A stretch of 64,000 nucleotides of DNA. Origin: Gammaproteobacteria bacterium RIFCSPHIGHO2_12_FULL_35_23. Lineage in GTDB: Bacteria > Pseudomonadota > Gammaproteobacteria > UBA12402. The number at the start of each line of letters is the position of its first letter. Position 1 is the stretch's first letter. This document shows positions 1 through 9,533 of this stretch, one piece after another. Position numbers and translations under genes: made by a program. The notes beneath the pieces were generated by a model. It did no database searches. It saw only the letters and a list, made by a program, of their open reading frames with translations, and was not told the origin of the DNA. Location: NCBI GenBank assembly GCA_001801465.1, contig MGXT01000019.1:1-64000 (forward strand), in the 5' to 3' direction.

Positions 1-92
1 CGCCGATAGCGATGGAAGAAGGGTTACGTTTTGCGATTCGTGAAGGTGGCCGTACGGTAGGGGCTGGTGTTGTTGCTAAGGTTGTTGAGTAA
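1..92 (+). CDS. tuf: Elongation factor Tu, C-terminal fragment
   Basis: The window opens inside a gene; frame 3 reads a 29-residue tail containing [18 protein letters not shown] and ending VVAKVVE before TAA at 90-92. This is the conserved end of beta-barrel domain 3 of EF-Tu, the GTPase that delivers aminoacyl-tRNA to the ribosome. The tail lies 14 bases before rpsJ, the usual gammaproteobacterial rpsL-rpsG-fusA-tuf / S10 junction. The rest of the gene is outside the window, so nothing can be said about whether a second tuf copy exists. Confidence 0.96.
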   Translation, partial: PIAMEEGLRFAIREGGRTVGAGVVAKVVE

Positions 93-106
93 ATAGGATC
101 AAAAAA

Positions 107-430
107 ATGGCGACTGTTAAAAAGAATCAGAGAATTCGTATTAGGTTAAAAGGGTTTGATCATCGTCTAATAGATCAATCAACACGAGAAATCGTGGATA
201 CAGCAAAAAGAACAGGAGCTCAAGTAAGAGGTCCTATTCCTTTGCCTACTAAGATTGAAAAGTTTACGGTATTAACTTCTCCCCATGTTAACAAAGATGC
301 GAGAGATCAGTATGAAATTAGAACCCATAAGAGATTAGTTGATATAGTGGGCCCAACTGATAAAACAGTTGATGCGCTTATGCGACTTGATTTAGCTGCG
401 GGTGTTGATGTTGAAATTGTGGTTGATTGA
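107..430 (+). CDS. rpsJ: 30S ribosomal protein S10 (NusE)
   Basis: Small-subunit head protein, which as NusE also takes part in transcription antitermination. The 107-residue product has the family length, and the signature [13 protein letters not shown] lies mid-protein. It is the first gene of the S10 operon, 14 bases after tuf and 15 bases before rplC, with an AGGA ribosome site upstream of the ATG. No S10-operon promoter or L4-type attenuator leader is visible in this 14-base gap, so the operon may be co-transcribed with tuf. Confidence 0.98.
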   Translation: MATVKKNQRIRIRLKGFDHRLIDQSTREIVDTAKRTGAQVRGPIPLPTKIEKFTVLTSPHVNKDARDQYEIRTHKRLVDIVGPTDKTVDALMRLDLAAGVDVEIVVD

Positions 431-445
431 TAAAGAGGTCTTATC

Positions 446-1099
446 ATGACTGTTGGACTAATAGGTCGAAAATGTGGAATGACACGAGTATTTACTGAAT
501 CTGGTGAAACAGTACCAGTAACAGTACTTGAAGTTGCGCCTAATTATATTTGCCAAATAAAAACGATGGATAACGATGGTTACCAAGCATTACAAGTTAC
601 GACAGGAAGTCGTAAAGCTTCACGTGTGACTAAGCAGTTAGCGGGTCATTTTAAGAAAGCGGAAGTGATGCCAGGAAGAGGATTATGGGAATTTGCTGTT
701 GAAGAAAATGCTGATTTATCAAAATATCAAATAGGTCAGGCATTAACAGTAGAGCTTTTTACAGTGGGCCAAGAAGTTGACATCACTGGTACTTCAAAAG
801 GTAAGGGTTTTGCAGGAACTGTTAAGCGCCATAACTTTAGAACCCAAGATGCTACGCACGGTAACTCGGTTTCGCATCGAGTACCTGGTTCAATTGGTCA
901 AAACCAAACACCAGGACGAGTTTTTAAAGGGAAAAAGATGGCTGGGCATTTAGGGGATGTTAGAGTAACTATTCAGAATTTAGAAGTTGTTAAGTTGGAT
1001 CTTGAAAAGAACTTGATATTGATCAAAGGAGCAATTCCTGGTGCGCCTGGTGGTAATGTAATCATTAAGCCAGCTAATAAGAGAAGGGGTGACAAGTAA
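446..1099 (+). CDS. rplC: 50S ribosomal protein L3
   Basis: Primary 23S rRNA-binding protein needed early in 50S assembly. The 217-residue product starts [16 protein letters not shown] and holds the central loop [19 protein letters not shown] that reaches toward the peptidyl-transferase centre; the Gln in NQTPG is the site methylated by PrmB in E. coli. AGAGG precedes the ATG. Its stop overlaps the rplD start (TAATG), implying translational coupling. Confidence 0.98.
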   Translation: MTVGLIGRKCGMTRVFTESGETVPVTVLEVAPNYICQIKTMDNDGYQALQVTTGSRKASRVTKQLAGHFKKAEVMPGRGLWEFAVEENADLSKYQIGQALTVELFTVGQEVDITGTSKGKGFAGTVKRHNFRTQDATHGNSVSHRVPGSIGQNQTPGRVFKGKKMAGHLGDVRVTIQNLEVVKLDLEKNLILIKGAIPGAPGGNVIIKPANKRRGDK

Positions 1100-1710
1100 T
1101 GCAGCTTAGTGTTATTGGAGAAAAGAAAAAAACCGCGATTGATGTTTCTGAAGCTGTTTTTGCAGAACAATTTAATGAGCCATTGATACACCAAATTATT
1201 ACTGCTTATCAAGCAGGCGGTCGAGCTGGTACTAAAGCTCAAAAAACCCGTGCAGAAGTTAGGGGCGGTGGTAAGAAGCCTTGGCGTCAAAAAGGAACGG
1301 GTCGAGCTCGTGCAGGGAGTAGTCGTAGCCCTATCTGGCGTAGTGGTGGTAAGGTGTTTGCTGCTAAACCTCGAGATTATGAACAAAAAGTTAATAAAAA
1401 AATGTATCAAAGCGCTTTACGTTCTATTTTATCTGAGCTAATAAGGCAGGAACGTTTAGTGGTAGTTGAGAGCTTACAATTAGAACAAGCTAAAACTAAA
1501 GCTTTGTTAGCTAAATTAAAGAAACTAGAATTAGAAAATGTGCTTATTGTAGTGGACCATATTGATGAGGCACTTTATTTAGCCGCAAGAAATTTAATTG
1601 GCGTAGATGTTATTGATGCTGTGAGTATAGATCCGCTTTCATTAGTTAGTTTTGATAGAGTATTAATGAGTGTTGCTGCTGTGAAGCAATTAGAGGAGCG
1701 ATTGGCATGA
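1099..1710 (+). CDS. rplD: 50S ribosomal protein L4
   Basis: Large-subunit protein whose extended loop lines the exit tunnel; in E. coli it also represses the S10 operon. The 203-residue product contains the basic loop [18 protein letters not shown], the tunnel-facing element of the family. It overlaps rplC by one base and rplW by four (ATGA), so the three genes are probably coupled. The S10 leader used for L4 attenuation in E. coli is not recognisable here, so that regulation may be absent. Confidence 0.98.
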   Translation: MQLSVIGEKKKTAIDVSEAVFAEQFNEPLIHQIITAYQAGGRAGTKAQKTRAEVRGGGKKPWRQKGTGRARAGSSRSPIWRSGGKVFAAKPRDYEQKVNKKMYQSALRSILSELIRQERLVVVESLQLEQAKTKALLAKLKKLELENVLIVVDHIDEALYLAARNLIGVDVIDAVSIDPLSLVSFDRVLMSVAAVKQLEERLA

Positions 1711-2006
1711 AGACTGAAAGATTAATGAAAGTCATATTGGCACCTTTAATTACTGAAAAAACGCAATTATTGGCTGAAAAGAAAAAGCAATTTGGTTTTA
1801 AAGTATTACCGGATGCTACCAAACCTGAAATCAAAAAAGCAATCGAAGAGCTTTTTAAGGTAAAAGTAAAATCAGTAACGGTTGCTAATGTTAAGGGTAA
1901 AGTAAAACGTTTTGGACGACACGAAGGTGTTCGAAAAGATTGGAAAAAAGCTTATGTAGCTTTAGAAGCAGGGTACGATATTAATTATGTAGCAGCTGAA
2001 TCCTAA
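1707..2006 (+). CDS. rplW: 50S ribosomal protein L23
   Basis: L23 sits at the tunnel exit and docks trigger factor and SRP. The 99-residue product has the normal length, with [10 protein letters not shown] near the N-terminus and the lysine-rich loop [13 protein letters not shown]. It starts four bases inside rplD. Its stop is followed at once by a strong promoter (2008-2035), so the operon is transcriptionally re-primed here. Confidence 0.97.
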   Translation: MKTERLMKVILAPLITEKTQLLAEKKKQFGFKVLPDATKPEIKKAIEELFKVKVKSVTVANVKGKVKRFGRHEGVRKDWKKAYVALEAGYDINYVAAES

Positions 2007-2007
2007 G

Positions 2008-2035
2008 TTGACATTTAGAAGAGGTAAGATAGAAT
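2008..2035 (+). promoter_or_regulatory. Internal sigma70 promoter before rplB
   Basis: TTGACA at 2008-2013 and TAGAAT at 2030-2035 are separated by 16 bp. The -10 is followed by CTCGCCCC, a GC-rich discriminator of the kind linked to ppGpp/DksA control. The promoter lies directly after the rplW stop and before a 66-base leader to the rplB ATG. Confidence 0.75.
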
Positions 2036-2101
2036 CTCGCCCCTTTAAGAGATGTTATCAGCTAGGAAAGACGCAAATACAGTTTGTTTAGGAGCAATAA
2101 A

Positions 2102-2929
2102 ATGCCTGTAGTAACAATGAAACCAACTTCAGCTGGACGGCGTTTCGTCACTAGAGTGGTCCATCCACATTTGCACAAAGGTGAGCCATATAGCCCTTTG
2201 GTTGTTGCTAAAAAGAAAAAAGGTGGTCGTAATAATTTAGGCCGATTGACAGTTCGACATCAAGGTGGTGGCCATAAACAACGCTATCGCATAGTGGACT
2301 TTAAGCGTCGTAAAGATGATGTGCCTGCTAAAGTTGAAAGACTTGAATATGATCCAAATCGTAGTGCGCACTTAGCTTTATTACTATATGCAGATGGCGA
2401 GCGTGCTTATATCATCGCACCTAAAGGCTTAAAAGAGGGTGCAACTATTCAATCAGGCGCAAAGGCTTTAATAGAAATTGGTAATTGTAAGTCGCTACGG
2501 GATATACCAGTGGGTACTACAGTTCATTGCGTTGAATTAAAACCGGGGAAAGGTGCTCAATTAGCACGTAGTGCAGGAACTGCAATTCAATATGTTGCTC
2601 AAGAAGGTCAGTATGCTACTTTACGTTTACGTTCAGGTGAGTTACGTAAAGTATTAGTAGATTGTCGTGCAACCATTGGTGAGGTTAGCAATTCTGAGCA
2701 TAACTTACGTAGCCTTGGTAAAGCTGGTGCGAAGCGTTGGCGAGGTATTAGACCTACAGTTCGTGGGGTTGCGATGAACCCTGTTGATCATCCACATGGT
2801 GGTGGTGAAGGTAAGACTTCAGGTGGACGCCATCCTGTTTCACCTTGGGGCCAACCAACTAAAGGTTACAAGACTCGTCGCAATAAACGTACTAATAAAT
2901 TCATAGTTCGTAGACGCAATAAAAAGTAA
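2102..2929 (+). CDS. rplB: 50S ribosomal protein L2
   Basis: L2 joins the subunits and is needed for peptidyl transfer. The C-terminal half carries [18 protein letters not shown] with the essential His, then the basic tail [16 protein letters not shown] place the start at ATG 2102 because AGGAG lies 8 bases upstream and the product (275 aa) then matches the family; an in-frame TTG at 2084 would add six non-conserved residues. It is the first gene after the internal promoter. Confidence 0.97.
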   Translation: MPVVTMKPTSAGRRFVTRVVHPHLHKGEPYSPLVVAKKKKGGRNNLGRLTVRHQGGGHKQRYRIVDFKRRKDDVPAKVERLEYDPNRSAHLALLLYADGERAYIIAPKGLKEGATIQSGAKALIEIGNCKSLRDIPVGTTVHCVELKPGKGAQLARSAGTAIQYVAQEGQYATLRLRSGELRKVLVDCRATIGEVSNSEHNLRSLGKAGAKRWRGIRPTVRGVAMNPVDHPHGGGEGKTSGGRHPVSPWGQPTKGYKTRRNKRTNKFIVRRRNKK

Positions 2930-2945
2930 GTAAGGGGAGTATCAC

Positions 2946-3233
2946 GTGCCACGTTCAATTAAAAAAGGTCCTTTTGTAGACTTAAGTTTAATTAAAAAGG
3001 TTGAGGAAGCGATAAAAAGCGGTAAAAAGAGACCTGTTAAAACTTGGTCTAGAAGATCAGTGATTACACCTGATATGGTGGGATGTACTATAGCCGTTCA
3101 TAACGGCCGAGATTTCGTACCTATATTTATCACTGAAGATATGGTAGGTCATAAATTAGGAGAGTTTGCACCAACTCGTACTTTCCGAGCTCACTCCGGT
3201 GATAGAAAAGTAAAAGAACAACCGTCTTCTTAA
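2946..3233 (+). CDS. rpsS: 30S ribosomal protein S19
   Basis: S19 forms a complex with S13 in the head of the small subunit. The 95-residue product begins [12 protein letters not shown] and contains [15 protein letters not shown], both family hallmarks. It uses a GTG start at 2946, supported by AGGGGAG upstream; no in-frame ATG would keep the conserved N-terminus. It lies 16 bases after rplB. Confidence 0.97.
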   Translation: MPRSIKKGPFVDLSLIKKVEEAIKSGKKRPVKTWSRRSVITPDMVGCTIAVHNGRDFVPIFITEDMVGHKLGEFAPTRTFRAHSGDRKVKEQPSS

Positions 3234-3246
3234 TATTGAGGAAATA

Positions 3247-3597
3247 ATGATGGAAACATCAGCTACATTAAAGCATGCAAGATTTGCAGCACAAAAAGCC
3301 AGGTTAGTGGCCGATCAAATCCGTGGATTACCGGTCTCTAAAGCACTTGATATTTTGACTTTTAGTCCAAAACGAGCAGCTAAAACAATTTTGAAAGTGT
3401 TGGAATCTGCCATTTCAAATGCTGAGCACAATGATGGTGCTGATATTGATGAGTTAAAAGTATCGACTATTTTTGTTGATGAAGGTCCTGTGATGAAACG
3501 TATGCATGCACGAGCTAAAGGGCGTGGCGCAAGAATTTTAAAAAGGACCTGTCATATTTTGGTAAAAGTAAGTGATGAATCAGGAGAAAAAAGCTAA
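3247..3597 (+). CDS. rplV: 50S ribosomal protein L22
   Basis: Globular 23S-binding protein with a beta-hairpin that lines the exit tunnel with L4. The 116-residue product has [20 protein letters not shown] near the start and the hairpin [17 protein letters not shown] near the end. Two adjacent ATG codons (3247, 3250) are possible starts; GAGG lies just upstream. The stop overlaps the rpsC start (TAATG). Confidence 0.97.
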   Translation: MMETSATLKHARFAAQKARLVADQIRGLPVSKALDILTFSPKRAAKTILKVLESAISNAEHNDGADIDELKVSTIFVDEGPVMKRMHARAKGRGARILKRTCHILVKVSDESGEKS

Positions 3598-4289
3598 TGG
3601 GTCAAAAAGTTCATCCAATCGGAATTCGTTTAGGCATAGTTAAAGATTGGGCATCACGTTGGTATGCTGATTCAAAAAATTTTGCTAAAACTTTGGCGGA
3701 AGATATTAAAGTTCGTAAATTGTTAGAAAAACGTTTAGAACCTGCGGGCATTAGCCGTATCGAGATTGATCGTCCTGCGCGCAATGCACGAGTTACTATC
3801 TATGCCGCCCGCCCTGGCATAATTATCGGCAAACACGGTAAGGAAGTAGATATATTACGTAATGAAATTGGTCGAATGTTGGGAGTGCCTGTACACCTTA
3901 ATATTGAAGAAGTTCGTAAACCTGACCTTGATGCAAAACTCGTTGCTGAAAGTGTTGCTCAGCAATTAGTTCGTCGAATTGCTTTTCGACGTGCTATGAA
4001 GCGTGCTGTGACTAATACTTTAAGAGCCGGTGCAGAAGGAATAAAAATTTGTGTGAGTGGTCGTTTAGGTGGTGCTGAAATTGCACGCAGCGAATGGTAT
4101 CGAGAAGGTCGAGTACCGCTTCATACTTTTCGTGCTGATATTGACTATGGTTTAGCAGAAGCGCTAACGACTTATGGTATCATTGGCGTGAAAGTTTGGA
4201 TTTGTCGTGGTGAAGTGATGAACGAAGAAGAAAGTGGTATTGAAGGTAGCGGTGATGCTGGCAAAGCAAAAAAGGGTAGGGGAGCATAA
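3597..4289 (+). CDS. rpsC: 30S ribosomal protein S3
   Basis: S3 lies at the mRNA entry channel and contributes to helicase activity. The 230-residue product has the N-terminal [13 protein letters not shown], a type II KH domain with [12 protein letters not shown] (GKHG loop) and the C-terminal domain [21 protein letters not shown] split across about residues 155-175. A short acidic/basic tail rich in Glu, Gly and Lys extends the C-terminus, which is variable in the family. It overlaps rplV by one base. Confidence 0.98.
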   Translation: MGQKVHPIGIRLGIVKDWASRWYADSKNFAKTLAEDIKVRKLLEKRLEPAGISRIEIDRPARNARVTIYAARPGIIIGKHGKEVDILRNEIGRMLGVPVHLNIEEVRKPDLDAKLVAESVAQQLVRRIAFRRAMKRAVTNTLRAGAEGIKICVSGRLGGAEIARSEWYREGRVPLHTFRADIDYGLAEALTTYGIIGVKVWICRGEVMNEEESGIEGSGDAGKAKKGRGA

Positions 4290-4291
4290 AA

Positions 4292-4705
4292 ATGTTGCAG
4301 CCAAAGCGCAGAAAATTTCGTAAAGATTTTAAAGGTCGCAATAAAGGGCTAGCTCAACGTGGTAATAAAGTTAGCTTTGGAAAATATGGCTTAAGAGCTA
4401 TTGGTCGTGGCCGCTTAACCGCAAGACAATTAGAGGCTGCTCGCCGAGCTTTGACAAGACATATGAAGCGTGGTGGAGATGTATGGATTCGAGTATTTCC
4501 AGACAAGCCAATTTCTAAAAAGCCGCTTGAAGTGCGTCAAGGTAAGGGTAAGGGTAACGTTGAATATTGGGTTGCCGTAATTCAGCCAGGTAGGATTTTA
4601 TTTGAAGTGGATGGTATTACAGAAGAGTTAGCACGAGAAGCTTTTAAACTGGCAGCTGGTAAATTACCATTTAAAACAGTCTTTACAGAAAGGACGATAA
4701 TGTGA
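4292..4705 (+). CDS. rplP: 50S ribosomal protein L16
   Basis: L16 binds the elbow of A-site tRNA and is needed late in 50S assembly. The 137-residue product has the family start [19 protein letters not shown] and the central [19 protein letters not shown], including the arginine hydroxylated by RoxA (YcfD) in E. coli. It starts two bases after rpsC and overlaps rpmC. Confidence 0.98.
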   Translation: MLQPKRRKFRKDFKGRNKGLAQRGNKVSFGKYGLRAIGRGRLTARQLEAARRALTRHMKRGGDVWIRVFPDKPISKKPLEVRQGKGKGNVEYWVAVIQPGRILFEVDGITEELAREAFKLAAGKLPFKTVFTERTIM

Positions 4706-4899
4706 TGAATATCGATGAATTAAGAAATAAATCAGCCACTGAGCTTGATGAAGAATTAAACTCCCTGTTGCGTGAACAGTTTAATCTTCGTATGCAGCGA
4801 GCAACAGGTCAATTAAACCGGGTTCATTTACTAAAAGCGGTGCGTAAAAATATCGCACGAGTTAAAACACTATTAAAAGAGCAAGAAGGTAGAGCGTGA
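4705..4899 (+). CDS. rpmC: 50S ribosomal protein L29
   Basis: Small helical hairpin protein near the tunnel exit. The 64-residue product includes the family motif [17 protein letters not shown] choose ATG 4705, which shares bases with the rplP stop (TGATG); an in-frame GTG at 4702 is also open. The next gene rpsQ begins inside its stop codon. Confidence 0.95.
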   Translation: MNIDELRNKSATELDEELNSLLREQFNLRMQRATGQLNRVHLLKAVRKNIARVKTLLKEQEGRA

Positions 4900-5162
4900 T
4901 GACGGAGAATAAGTCAACCAAACAACGTACCGAAATAGGAATGGTAACGAGTAACAAAATGGATAAAACCATTGTGGTACTAGTTGAGCGTCGGGTTCAG
5001 CACCCAGTCTATAAAAAGATCATAAAGCGTTCAAAAAAGTTCCATGCTCATGATCCCGAAAATCAATGCAATATTGGTGACCGAGTCATGATCGGGGAAG
5101 GAAAACCTGTTTCCAAGACTAAGTCATGGAGATTATTGGAGATTTTAGAAAGAGCAGATTAA
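4899..5162 (+). CDS. rpsQ: 30S ribosomal protein S17
   Basis: Primary 16S rRNA-binding protein of the body, with an OB fold. The product (87 aa) has [19 protein letters not shown] and the later [16 protein letters not shown] 4899 overlaps the rpmC stop (TGATG), the coupling pattern used throughout this operon; GTG 4896 is an alternative. The S10 operon ends here, followed by a 166-base spacer with a promoter. Confidence 0.96.
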   Translation: MTENKSTKQRTEIGMVTSNKMDKTIVVLVERRVQHPVYKKIIKRSKKFHAHDPENQCNIGDRVMIGEGKPVSKTKSWRLLEILERAD

Positions 5163-5194
5163 TTAAAAAGAGTCTATCAAGGCTCAAAATAAGA

Positions 5195-5203
5195 TGATAT
5201 AAT
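5195..5203 (+). promoter_or_regulatory. Extended -10 promoter before rplN (spc operon)
   Basis: TG at 5195-5196, one base, then a perfect TATAAT at 5198-5203 form an extended -10 element; the -35 region at about 5175-5180 is poor, as expected for this class. CTCGCGCC follows, nearly identical to the discriminator after the rplB promoter. It drives the spc operon, with a 126-base leader before rplN. Confidence 0.7.
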
Positions 5204-5328
5204 CTCGCGCCTATTTGGTAGGACAAAAATTGGCGAATATAGTAGGTAACTATAAGATTTAAAAGAAAATATTAATAGTTCAAAATTTGAACATTCGCGA
5301 TTAAGAGGATTTTTGGAGAAAAATTAAA

Positions 5329-5694
5329 ATGATTCAGATGCAAACGGTTTTAGAGGTTGCAGATAATAGCGGCGCTCGTAAAGTAATGTGTATTAAGGTA
5401 CTTGGAGGTTCACATCGCCGTTATGCGCAAATTGGTGATGTAATTAAAGTTTCTGTCAAAGAAGCTATTCCTCGTGGCAAGGTTAAAAAAGGTGAAGTAT
5501 TAGATGCGGTAGTAGTACGCACTAAAAAAGGTGTCAGACGTATTGATGGTTCTTTGATTCGTTTTGATAGTAATGCAGTAGTATTACTAAACAATCAAAA
5601 ACAACCGATTGGTACACGTATATTTGGGCCTATCACGCGTGAATTACGTGAATTATTTATGAAGATTATATCTTTGGCGCCTGAAGTATTATAA
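5329..5694 (+). CDS. rplN: 50S ribosomal protein L14
   Basis: L14 sits at the subunit interface (bridges B5 and B8) and binds the silencing factor RsfS. The 121-residue product starts [21 protein letters not shown] and holds [21 protein letters not shown], both diagnostic. It is the first gene of the spc operon, preceded by GGAG and a leader carrying an extended -10 promoter. Confidence 0.98.
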   Translation: MIQMQTVLEVADNSGARKVMCIKVLGGSHRRYAQIGDVIKVSVKEAIPRGKVKKGEVLDAVVVRTKKGVRRIDGSLIRFDSNAVVLLNNQKQPIGTRIFGPITRELRELFMKIISLAPEVL

Positions 5695-5718
5695 AGATTA
5701 ATAGTGGTGGAAATGAAC

Positions 5719-6069
5719 ATGCTAAACAAGCAAAGTTTAAAATGCAAAATCAAACAAGGCGATGAAGTTATTATTATCGCAGGCAAGGATAAGGGTAAAC
5801 AAGGTGTAGTCAAACACGTACTACGTAAAAACAATAGCATAAAGCTATTGATAGAAGGCGCTAACCTTGTTAAGAAACATGTGAAACCTAATCCTAACAA
5901 GAATGAACCAGGTGGAGTTGTAAGCAAAGAAGCTTATCTTGATATTTCTAATGTAAAAATTTATAACTCAGCAATTGGTAAAGGTGATCGGGTTGGATTT
6001 AAATTTTTAGATGATGGTCGTAAAGCTAGATGTTTTAAATCTACTGGCGAACTTATTAACGCTGAATAA
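5719..6069 (+). CDS. rplX: 50S ribosomal protein L24
   Basis: Assembly initiator protein of the 50S. The KOW motif ([18 protein letters not shown]) lies near the N-terminus and [14 protein letters not shown] in the middle. GTG 5704, ATG 5713 and ATG 5719 are all in frame; I favour 5719, eight bases after GGTGG, which gives 116 aa, still somewhat longer than the usual 103-105. The extra residues are at the N-terminus. Confidence 0.92.
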   Translation: MLNKQSLKCKIKQGDEVIIIAGKDKGKQGVVKHVLRKNNSIKLLIEGANLVKKHVKPNPNKNEPGGVVSKEAYLDISNVKIYNSAIGKGDRVGFKFLDDGRKARCFKSTGELINAE

Positions 6070-6089
6070 TTGAAATAGGTTGAAAGAGC

Positions 6090-6635
6090 ATGGCAAGGTT
6101 ACAGCAACATTATAAAGAAAAAATAATCAAACAGCTTATCGATAAATTTGCTTACAAATCGGTAATGCAAGTTCCTAAAGTCACTAAAATCACTTTGAAT
6201 ATGGGTGTAGGTGAAGCAGTTGATGATAAAAAGATTATGGAAAAAGCAGTTGCTGATATGACAGCTATTGCTGGGCAAAAACCAGTAATGACTTTATCAC
6301 GTCAATCAATTGCTGCGTTTAAAGTGCGTGAAAATTGGCCAATAGGCTGTAAAGTGACTTTACGCAAAAAACAGATGTATGAATTTTTAGATCGCTTGAT
6401 TACGATTGCTATTCCGCGAATTCGCGATTTTAGAGGGTTTAGTATCAAATCGTTTGATGGCCGAGGCAATTATAGCTTAGGACTTAAAGAGCAAATCGTG
6501 TTTCCAGAAATAGAATACGATAAGATTGATAAGATTCGTGGTTTGGATATTACCATTACCACCTCTGCTAAAACTGATGCAGAAGCGAAAGCTTTATTAG
6601 CTGGATTTGAATTTCCATTTAAAGAAAAAGACTGA
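6090..6635 (+). CDS. rplE: 50S ribosomal protein L5
   Basis: 5S rRNA-binding protein that also touches P-site tRNA. The 181-residue product has the family length, with [16 protein letters not shown], the segment [17 protein letters not shown] and the final [15 protein letters not shown]. In E. coli ribosomal protein S8 represses the spc operon by binding the rplE start region; I could not confirm such a site by eye. It lies 20 bases after rplX. Confidence 0.97.
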   Translation: MARLQQHYKEKIIKQLIDKFAYKSVMQVPKVTKITLNMGVGEAVDDKKIMEKAVADMTAIAGQKPVMTLSRQSIAAFKVRENWPIGCKVTLRKKQMYEFLDRLITIAIPRIRDFRGFSIKSFDGRGNYSLGLKEQIVFPEIEYDKIDKIRGLDITITTSAKTDAEAKALLAGFEFPFKEKD

Positions 6636-6645
6636 GGGATTGTGA

Positions 6646-6954
6646 ATGCCTAAAACTTCGATAGTACAAAGAGAATTAAAGCGACAAAAATTAACTAATA
6701 AATTTCGTAAAAAGCGCGCTGAATTGAAAGAGCAAATTCGTCAAGGATTTGTAGCAGATGATGGCTCTGCTTATGAAGCTTTAGAGCAATTACAAAAACT
6801 GCCTAGAAACTCAAGTAAAAGCCGTTTGCAACGCCGGTGTTCTTGTTGTGGACGATCACGTGCAGTTTATCGTAAGTTTGGACTCTGCCGACTTTGTTTG
6901 CGTAAGTTTTCTATGCAGGGTTTTGTACCAGGCGTTGGAAAGTCAAGTTGGTAA
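6646..6954 (+). CDS. rpsN: 30S ribosomal protein S14, long form with zinc-ribbon cysteines
   Basis: S14 binds 16S rRNA in the head. The 102-aa length and N-terminal half match the long, zinc-free proteobacterial form, and the end PGVGKSSW matches all S14. But the segment [20 protein letters not shown] holds C-X2-C plus C-X2-C, the zinc-binding pattern of short C+ S14 proteins; E. coli has no such cysteine pairs there. It therefore looks like a long S14 that keeps a metal site. Its place between rplE and rpsH is standard, which argues against a second imported copy. Confidence 0.95.
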   Translation: MPKTSIVQRELKRQKLTNKFRKKRAELKEQIRQGFVADDGSAYEALEQLQKLPRNSSKSRLQRRCSCCGRSRAVYRKFGLCRLCLRKFSMQGFVPGVGKSSW

Positions 6955-6990
6955 TTAGGAAGGGTTTTAAAGTAGAGGTTATATAAATAA

Positions 6991-7383
6991 ATGAACATGC
7001 AAGATCCAATAGCTGACATGCTGACAAGAATTAGAAACAGTCAGCAAGTTTTTAAAGAAAGTGTTGAAATGCCTGCTGCAAAATTAAAAGTTGCTATTGC
7101 AAAAGTGCTAAAAGACGAAGGTTATATTAAAGACTATGAGATTGTTGGTGACAAAAAGCCTGCTTTAGTTATTACATTAAAGTATTATCGTGGTAAACCA
7201 GTTATTTCAAAAGTTAAACGAGTTAGTAAACCAAGCCTAAGAGTCTATAAAGAGATAGATAAGTTACCTAAGGTATTAGGTGGTTTGGGAATCGCAGTAC
7301 TTTCAACCTCTAAAGGTGTGATGAGTGATCGTGCTGCTAAGGCTGCAGGTATTGGCGGCGAAGTTTTATGCTTCGTTGAGTAG
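6991..7383 (+). CDS. rpsH: 30S ribosomal protein S8
   Basis: Primary 16S-binding protein of the platform and, in E. coli, the spc operon repressor. The 130-residue product begins [18 protein letters not shown] and ends with [27 protein letters not shown], the conserved C-terminal domain. It follows a 36-base spacer after rpsN. Confidence 0.97.
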   Translation: MNMQDPIADMLTRIRNSQQVFKESVEMPAAKLKVAIAKVLKDEGYIKDYEIVGDKKPALVITLKYYRGKPVISKVKRVSKPSLRVYKEIDKLPKVLGGLGIAVLSTSKGVMSDRAAKAAGIGGEVLCFVE

Positions 7384-7396
7384 GAGAATTGAAATT

Positions 7397-7963
7397 ATGT
7401 CAAGAGTAGCAAAAAGTCCAATTGAATTACCTTCTGGAGTAGATATCCAACAACAAGGTAATTTAGTTACTGTAAAGGGTCCAAAAGGACAATTGGAATA
7501 TCATTTGCATGATGCGATTAAAGTTGAGCGTGAAGGTAAAGTGTTGCATGTCAAATTAGTGGGTGAAATATCAGCAACTTCAGGCTCTAAAAATTTACTT
7601 AAAGGTAGCATGATAGCTTTATCTGGTACTACGAGAGCGATTATTAAAAATCATGTGATGGGTGTTTCAAAAGGTTATGAGCGCAAATTACTGATGGTGG
7701 GAGTAGGGTATAGGGCTGCTATGCAAGGAACTAAACTTAATATTACAGCTGGGTTTTCTCATCCGGTCCAATATGATGTTCCTAAAGGTATTAGCATTGA
7801 AACGCCAAGCCAAACTGAAATTATTATTAAGGGAGCAGATAAACAACTTGTTGGTCAAGTTGCTGCAAATATTCGTGCTATTCGTTCTCCTGAACCTTAT
7901 AAAGGTAAGGGAATTAGATATTCGGATGAAAAAATTATCTTAAAAGAGACTAAAAAGAAATAG
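7397..7963 (+). CDS. rplF: 50S ribosomal protein L6
   Basis: L6 lies near the sarcin-ricin loop and factor-binding site. The 188-residue product begins MSRVAKSPIELPSGV and contains NHVMGVSKGYERKLLMVGVGYRA and the C-terminal PEPYKGKGIRYSDE. The reading frame is open back to 7325, inside rpsH, but ATG 7397 with GGAGAATTG upstream gives the family N-terminus. Confidence 0.97.
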   Translation: MSRVAKSPIELPSGVDIQQQGNLVTVKGPKGQLEYHLHDAIKVEREGKVLHVKLVGEISATSGSKNLLKGSMIALSGTTRAIIKNHVMGVSKGYERKLLMVGVGYRAAMQGTKLNITAGFSHPVQYDVPKGISIETPSQTEIIIKGADKQLVGQVAANIRAIRSPEPYKGKGIRYSDEKIILKETKKK

Positions 7964-7969
7964 GGTAGG

Positions 7970-8332
7970 ATGATGAATACAAAGAAATTATCAAGAATGC
8001 GCCGTGCCAAGAAGACTCGCGGAAAAATTAGAACATTAAAAGAATATCGATTAACAGTTCACAAGACTCCTAGGCATATCTATGCACAAATTATTATGCC
8101 TATAGGTGATAAGACTTGTGTCAGTGCTTCAACATTAGATAAAGATATTAAGCAAATGAAGCTTGGTTATACTGGTAATGTAGGTGCTGCAGCCAAAGTA
8201 GGTAAGTTGTTAGCAGAGCGTGCTAAAGCAGCAGGAATTGAGCGAGTTGCGTTCGATCGTTCAGGATTTAAATATCATGGTCGCATTAAAGCATTAGCTG
8301 ATGCTGCACGTGAAGGTGGAATAGAGTTTTAA
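7970..8332 (+). CDS. rplR: 50S ribosomal protein L18
   Basis: 5S rRNA-binding protein of the central protuberance. The 120-residue product has [33 protein letters not shown] and [21 protein letters not shown], the L18 C-terminal signature. Tandem ATGs at 7970 and 7973 are both usable; GTAGG lies upstream. It follows rplF by six bases. Confidence 0.97.
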   Translation: MMNTKKLSRMRRAKKTRGKIRTLKEYRLTVHKTPRHIYAQIIMPIGDKTCVSASTLDKDIKQMKLGYTGNVGAAAKVGKLLAERAKAAGIERVAFDRSGFKYHGRIKALADAAREGGIEF

Positions 8333-8386
8333 AAAAGTAGGAAAATATTTCTGTACGCAGTCAATTAGTAAATAAAGGGTAAAGTA

Positions 8387-8893
8387 ATGACAGCAGTTGA
8401 ACAAAGTAACATGCAGGTTGAATTGGATAGCCGGATTGTTGATATTAGACGTACGACTAAAGTAGTCAAAGGTGGACGAGACTTCAGCTTTGCTGCTACG
8501 GCGGTTGTTGGTGATGGTAATGGCACAGTGGGTTATGGTCGTGGTAAAGCGAAAGAAGTGACCGCGGCTATTCAAAAAGCAACTGATAGCGCACGTCGCA
8601 ACATGAAAAAAATTAATCTTAAGAACCATACTTTACAACATCCAATTTCAGCTAACCATGGAGCAACTAAAATCGTTATGCAACCTGGTACTGAAGGTAG
8701 TGGTATTATTGCCGGTGGTGCAATGCGTGATTTATTTGAAGTATTGGGTGTTCATAATGTGTCTGCAAAAATTATTGGTTCAGCTAATCCAGCTAACGTA
8801 ATTCAAGCTACATTAAAAGGGTTATTGGAAATGACTTCACCACAGCAGATTGCTGAAAAACGTGGTAAAACAATTGAAGAAATTATAGGGTAG
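8387..8893 (+). CDS. rpsE: 30S ribosomal protein S5
   Basis: S5 lies near the decoding region and affects accuracy. The 168-residue product has the dsRBD-like half with [20 protein letters not shown] and the C-terminal half with [20 protein letters not shown] and [16 protein letters not shown]. It is separated from rplR by 54 bases with AAAGGGTAAAG as ribosome site. Confidence 0.97.
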   Translation: MTAVEQSNMQVELDSRIVDIRRTTKVVKGGRDFSFAATAVVGDGNGTVGYGRGKAKEVTAAIQKATDSARRNMKKINLKNHTLQHPISANHGATKIVMQPGTEGSGIIAGGAMRDLFEVLGVHNVSAKIIGSANPANVIQATLKGLLEMTSPQQIAEKRGKTIEEIIG

Positions 8894-8901
8894 AAATTAA
8901 T

Positions 8902-9093
8902 ATGACTAAGAAGGAAAATAAACTTCGTATCACGTTAGTGCGTAGTCTTAATGGACGTATACAACGACAAAAGGATTGTATACGTGGACTGGGATTACGA
9001 AGAATGCATCACACAGTGGAGCTACAAAATACACCTAGTATTCGTGGCATAATTAACAAAGTTTCATTTTTATTAAAAGTTGAGGAAGTATAA
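8902..9093 (+). CDS. rpmD: 50S ribosomal protein L30
   Basis: Small 50S protein of the short bacterial form. The 63-residue product reads [20 protein letters not shown] and [20 protein letters not shown], which are the expected motifs. It lies between rpsE and rplO as in other gammaproteobacteria. Confidence 0.95.
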   Translation: MTKKENKLRITLVRSLNGRIQRQKDCIRGLGLRRMHHTVELQNTPSIRGIINKVSFLLKVEEV

Positions 9094-9095
9094 TC

Positions 9096-9533
9096 ATGTA
9101 CCTCAATACATTAAAACCAGCAAAAGGCGCAAAAAAAGTAGCAAAAAGATTAGGTCGTGGTATCGGTTCCGGCTTAGGTAAAACTTGTGGCAAGGGTCAT
9201 AAAGGTCAAAAAGCTCGTTCTGGTGGATACCATAAAGTTGGTTTTGAAGGGGGTCAAATGCCCTTACAAAGACGATTACCAAAATTTGGTTTTAACTCAA
9301 AATCGAAACAGTTTGCTGCCGAAGTACGTTTATATGAGCTTGATGCTTTATCCGGCAGTAACGTAACGATGGAAGTTTTACGAGAAGCTAAATTAATCTC
9401 TAGCTCAGCTAAAAAAGTTAAAATCATCGCAAAAGGTGAAATAAAAAAAGCCATTACCATTGGTGCTGATGTTCAAGTGACAAAAGGTGCACGAGCAGCT
9501 ATTGAGGCCTGCGGTGGTAAGGTTGAGGGATAA
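9096..9533 (+). CDS. rplO: 50S ribosomal protein L15
   Basis: Late-assembling 50S protein. The 145-residue product has the glycine-rich N-terminal [20 protein letters not shown] and [18 protein letters not shown], and the C-terminal L15 globular domain. It starts two bases after rpmD and shares one base with the secY start (TAATG). Confidence 0.97.
   Translation: MYLNTLKPAKGAKKVAKRLGRGIGSGLGKTCGKGHKGQKARSGGYHKVGFEGGQMPLQRRLPKFGFNSKSKQFAAEVRLYELDALSGSNVTMEVLREAKLISSSAKKVKIIAKGEIKKAITIGADVQVTKGARAAIEACGGKVEG

Noticed and set aside
973..1410. A 145-codon minus-strand frame across rplC/rplD.
   Set aside because: It covers two certain ribosomal protein genes and has no features of a gene.
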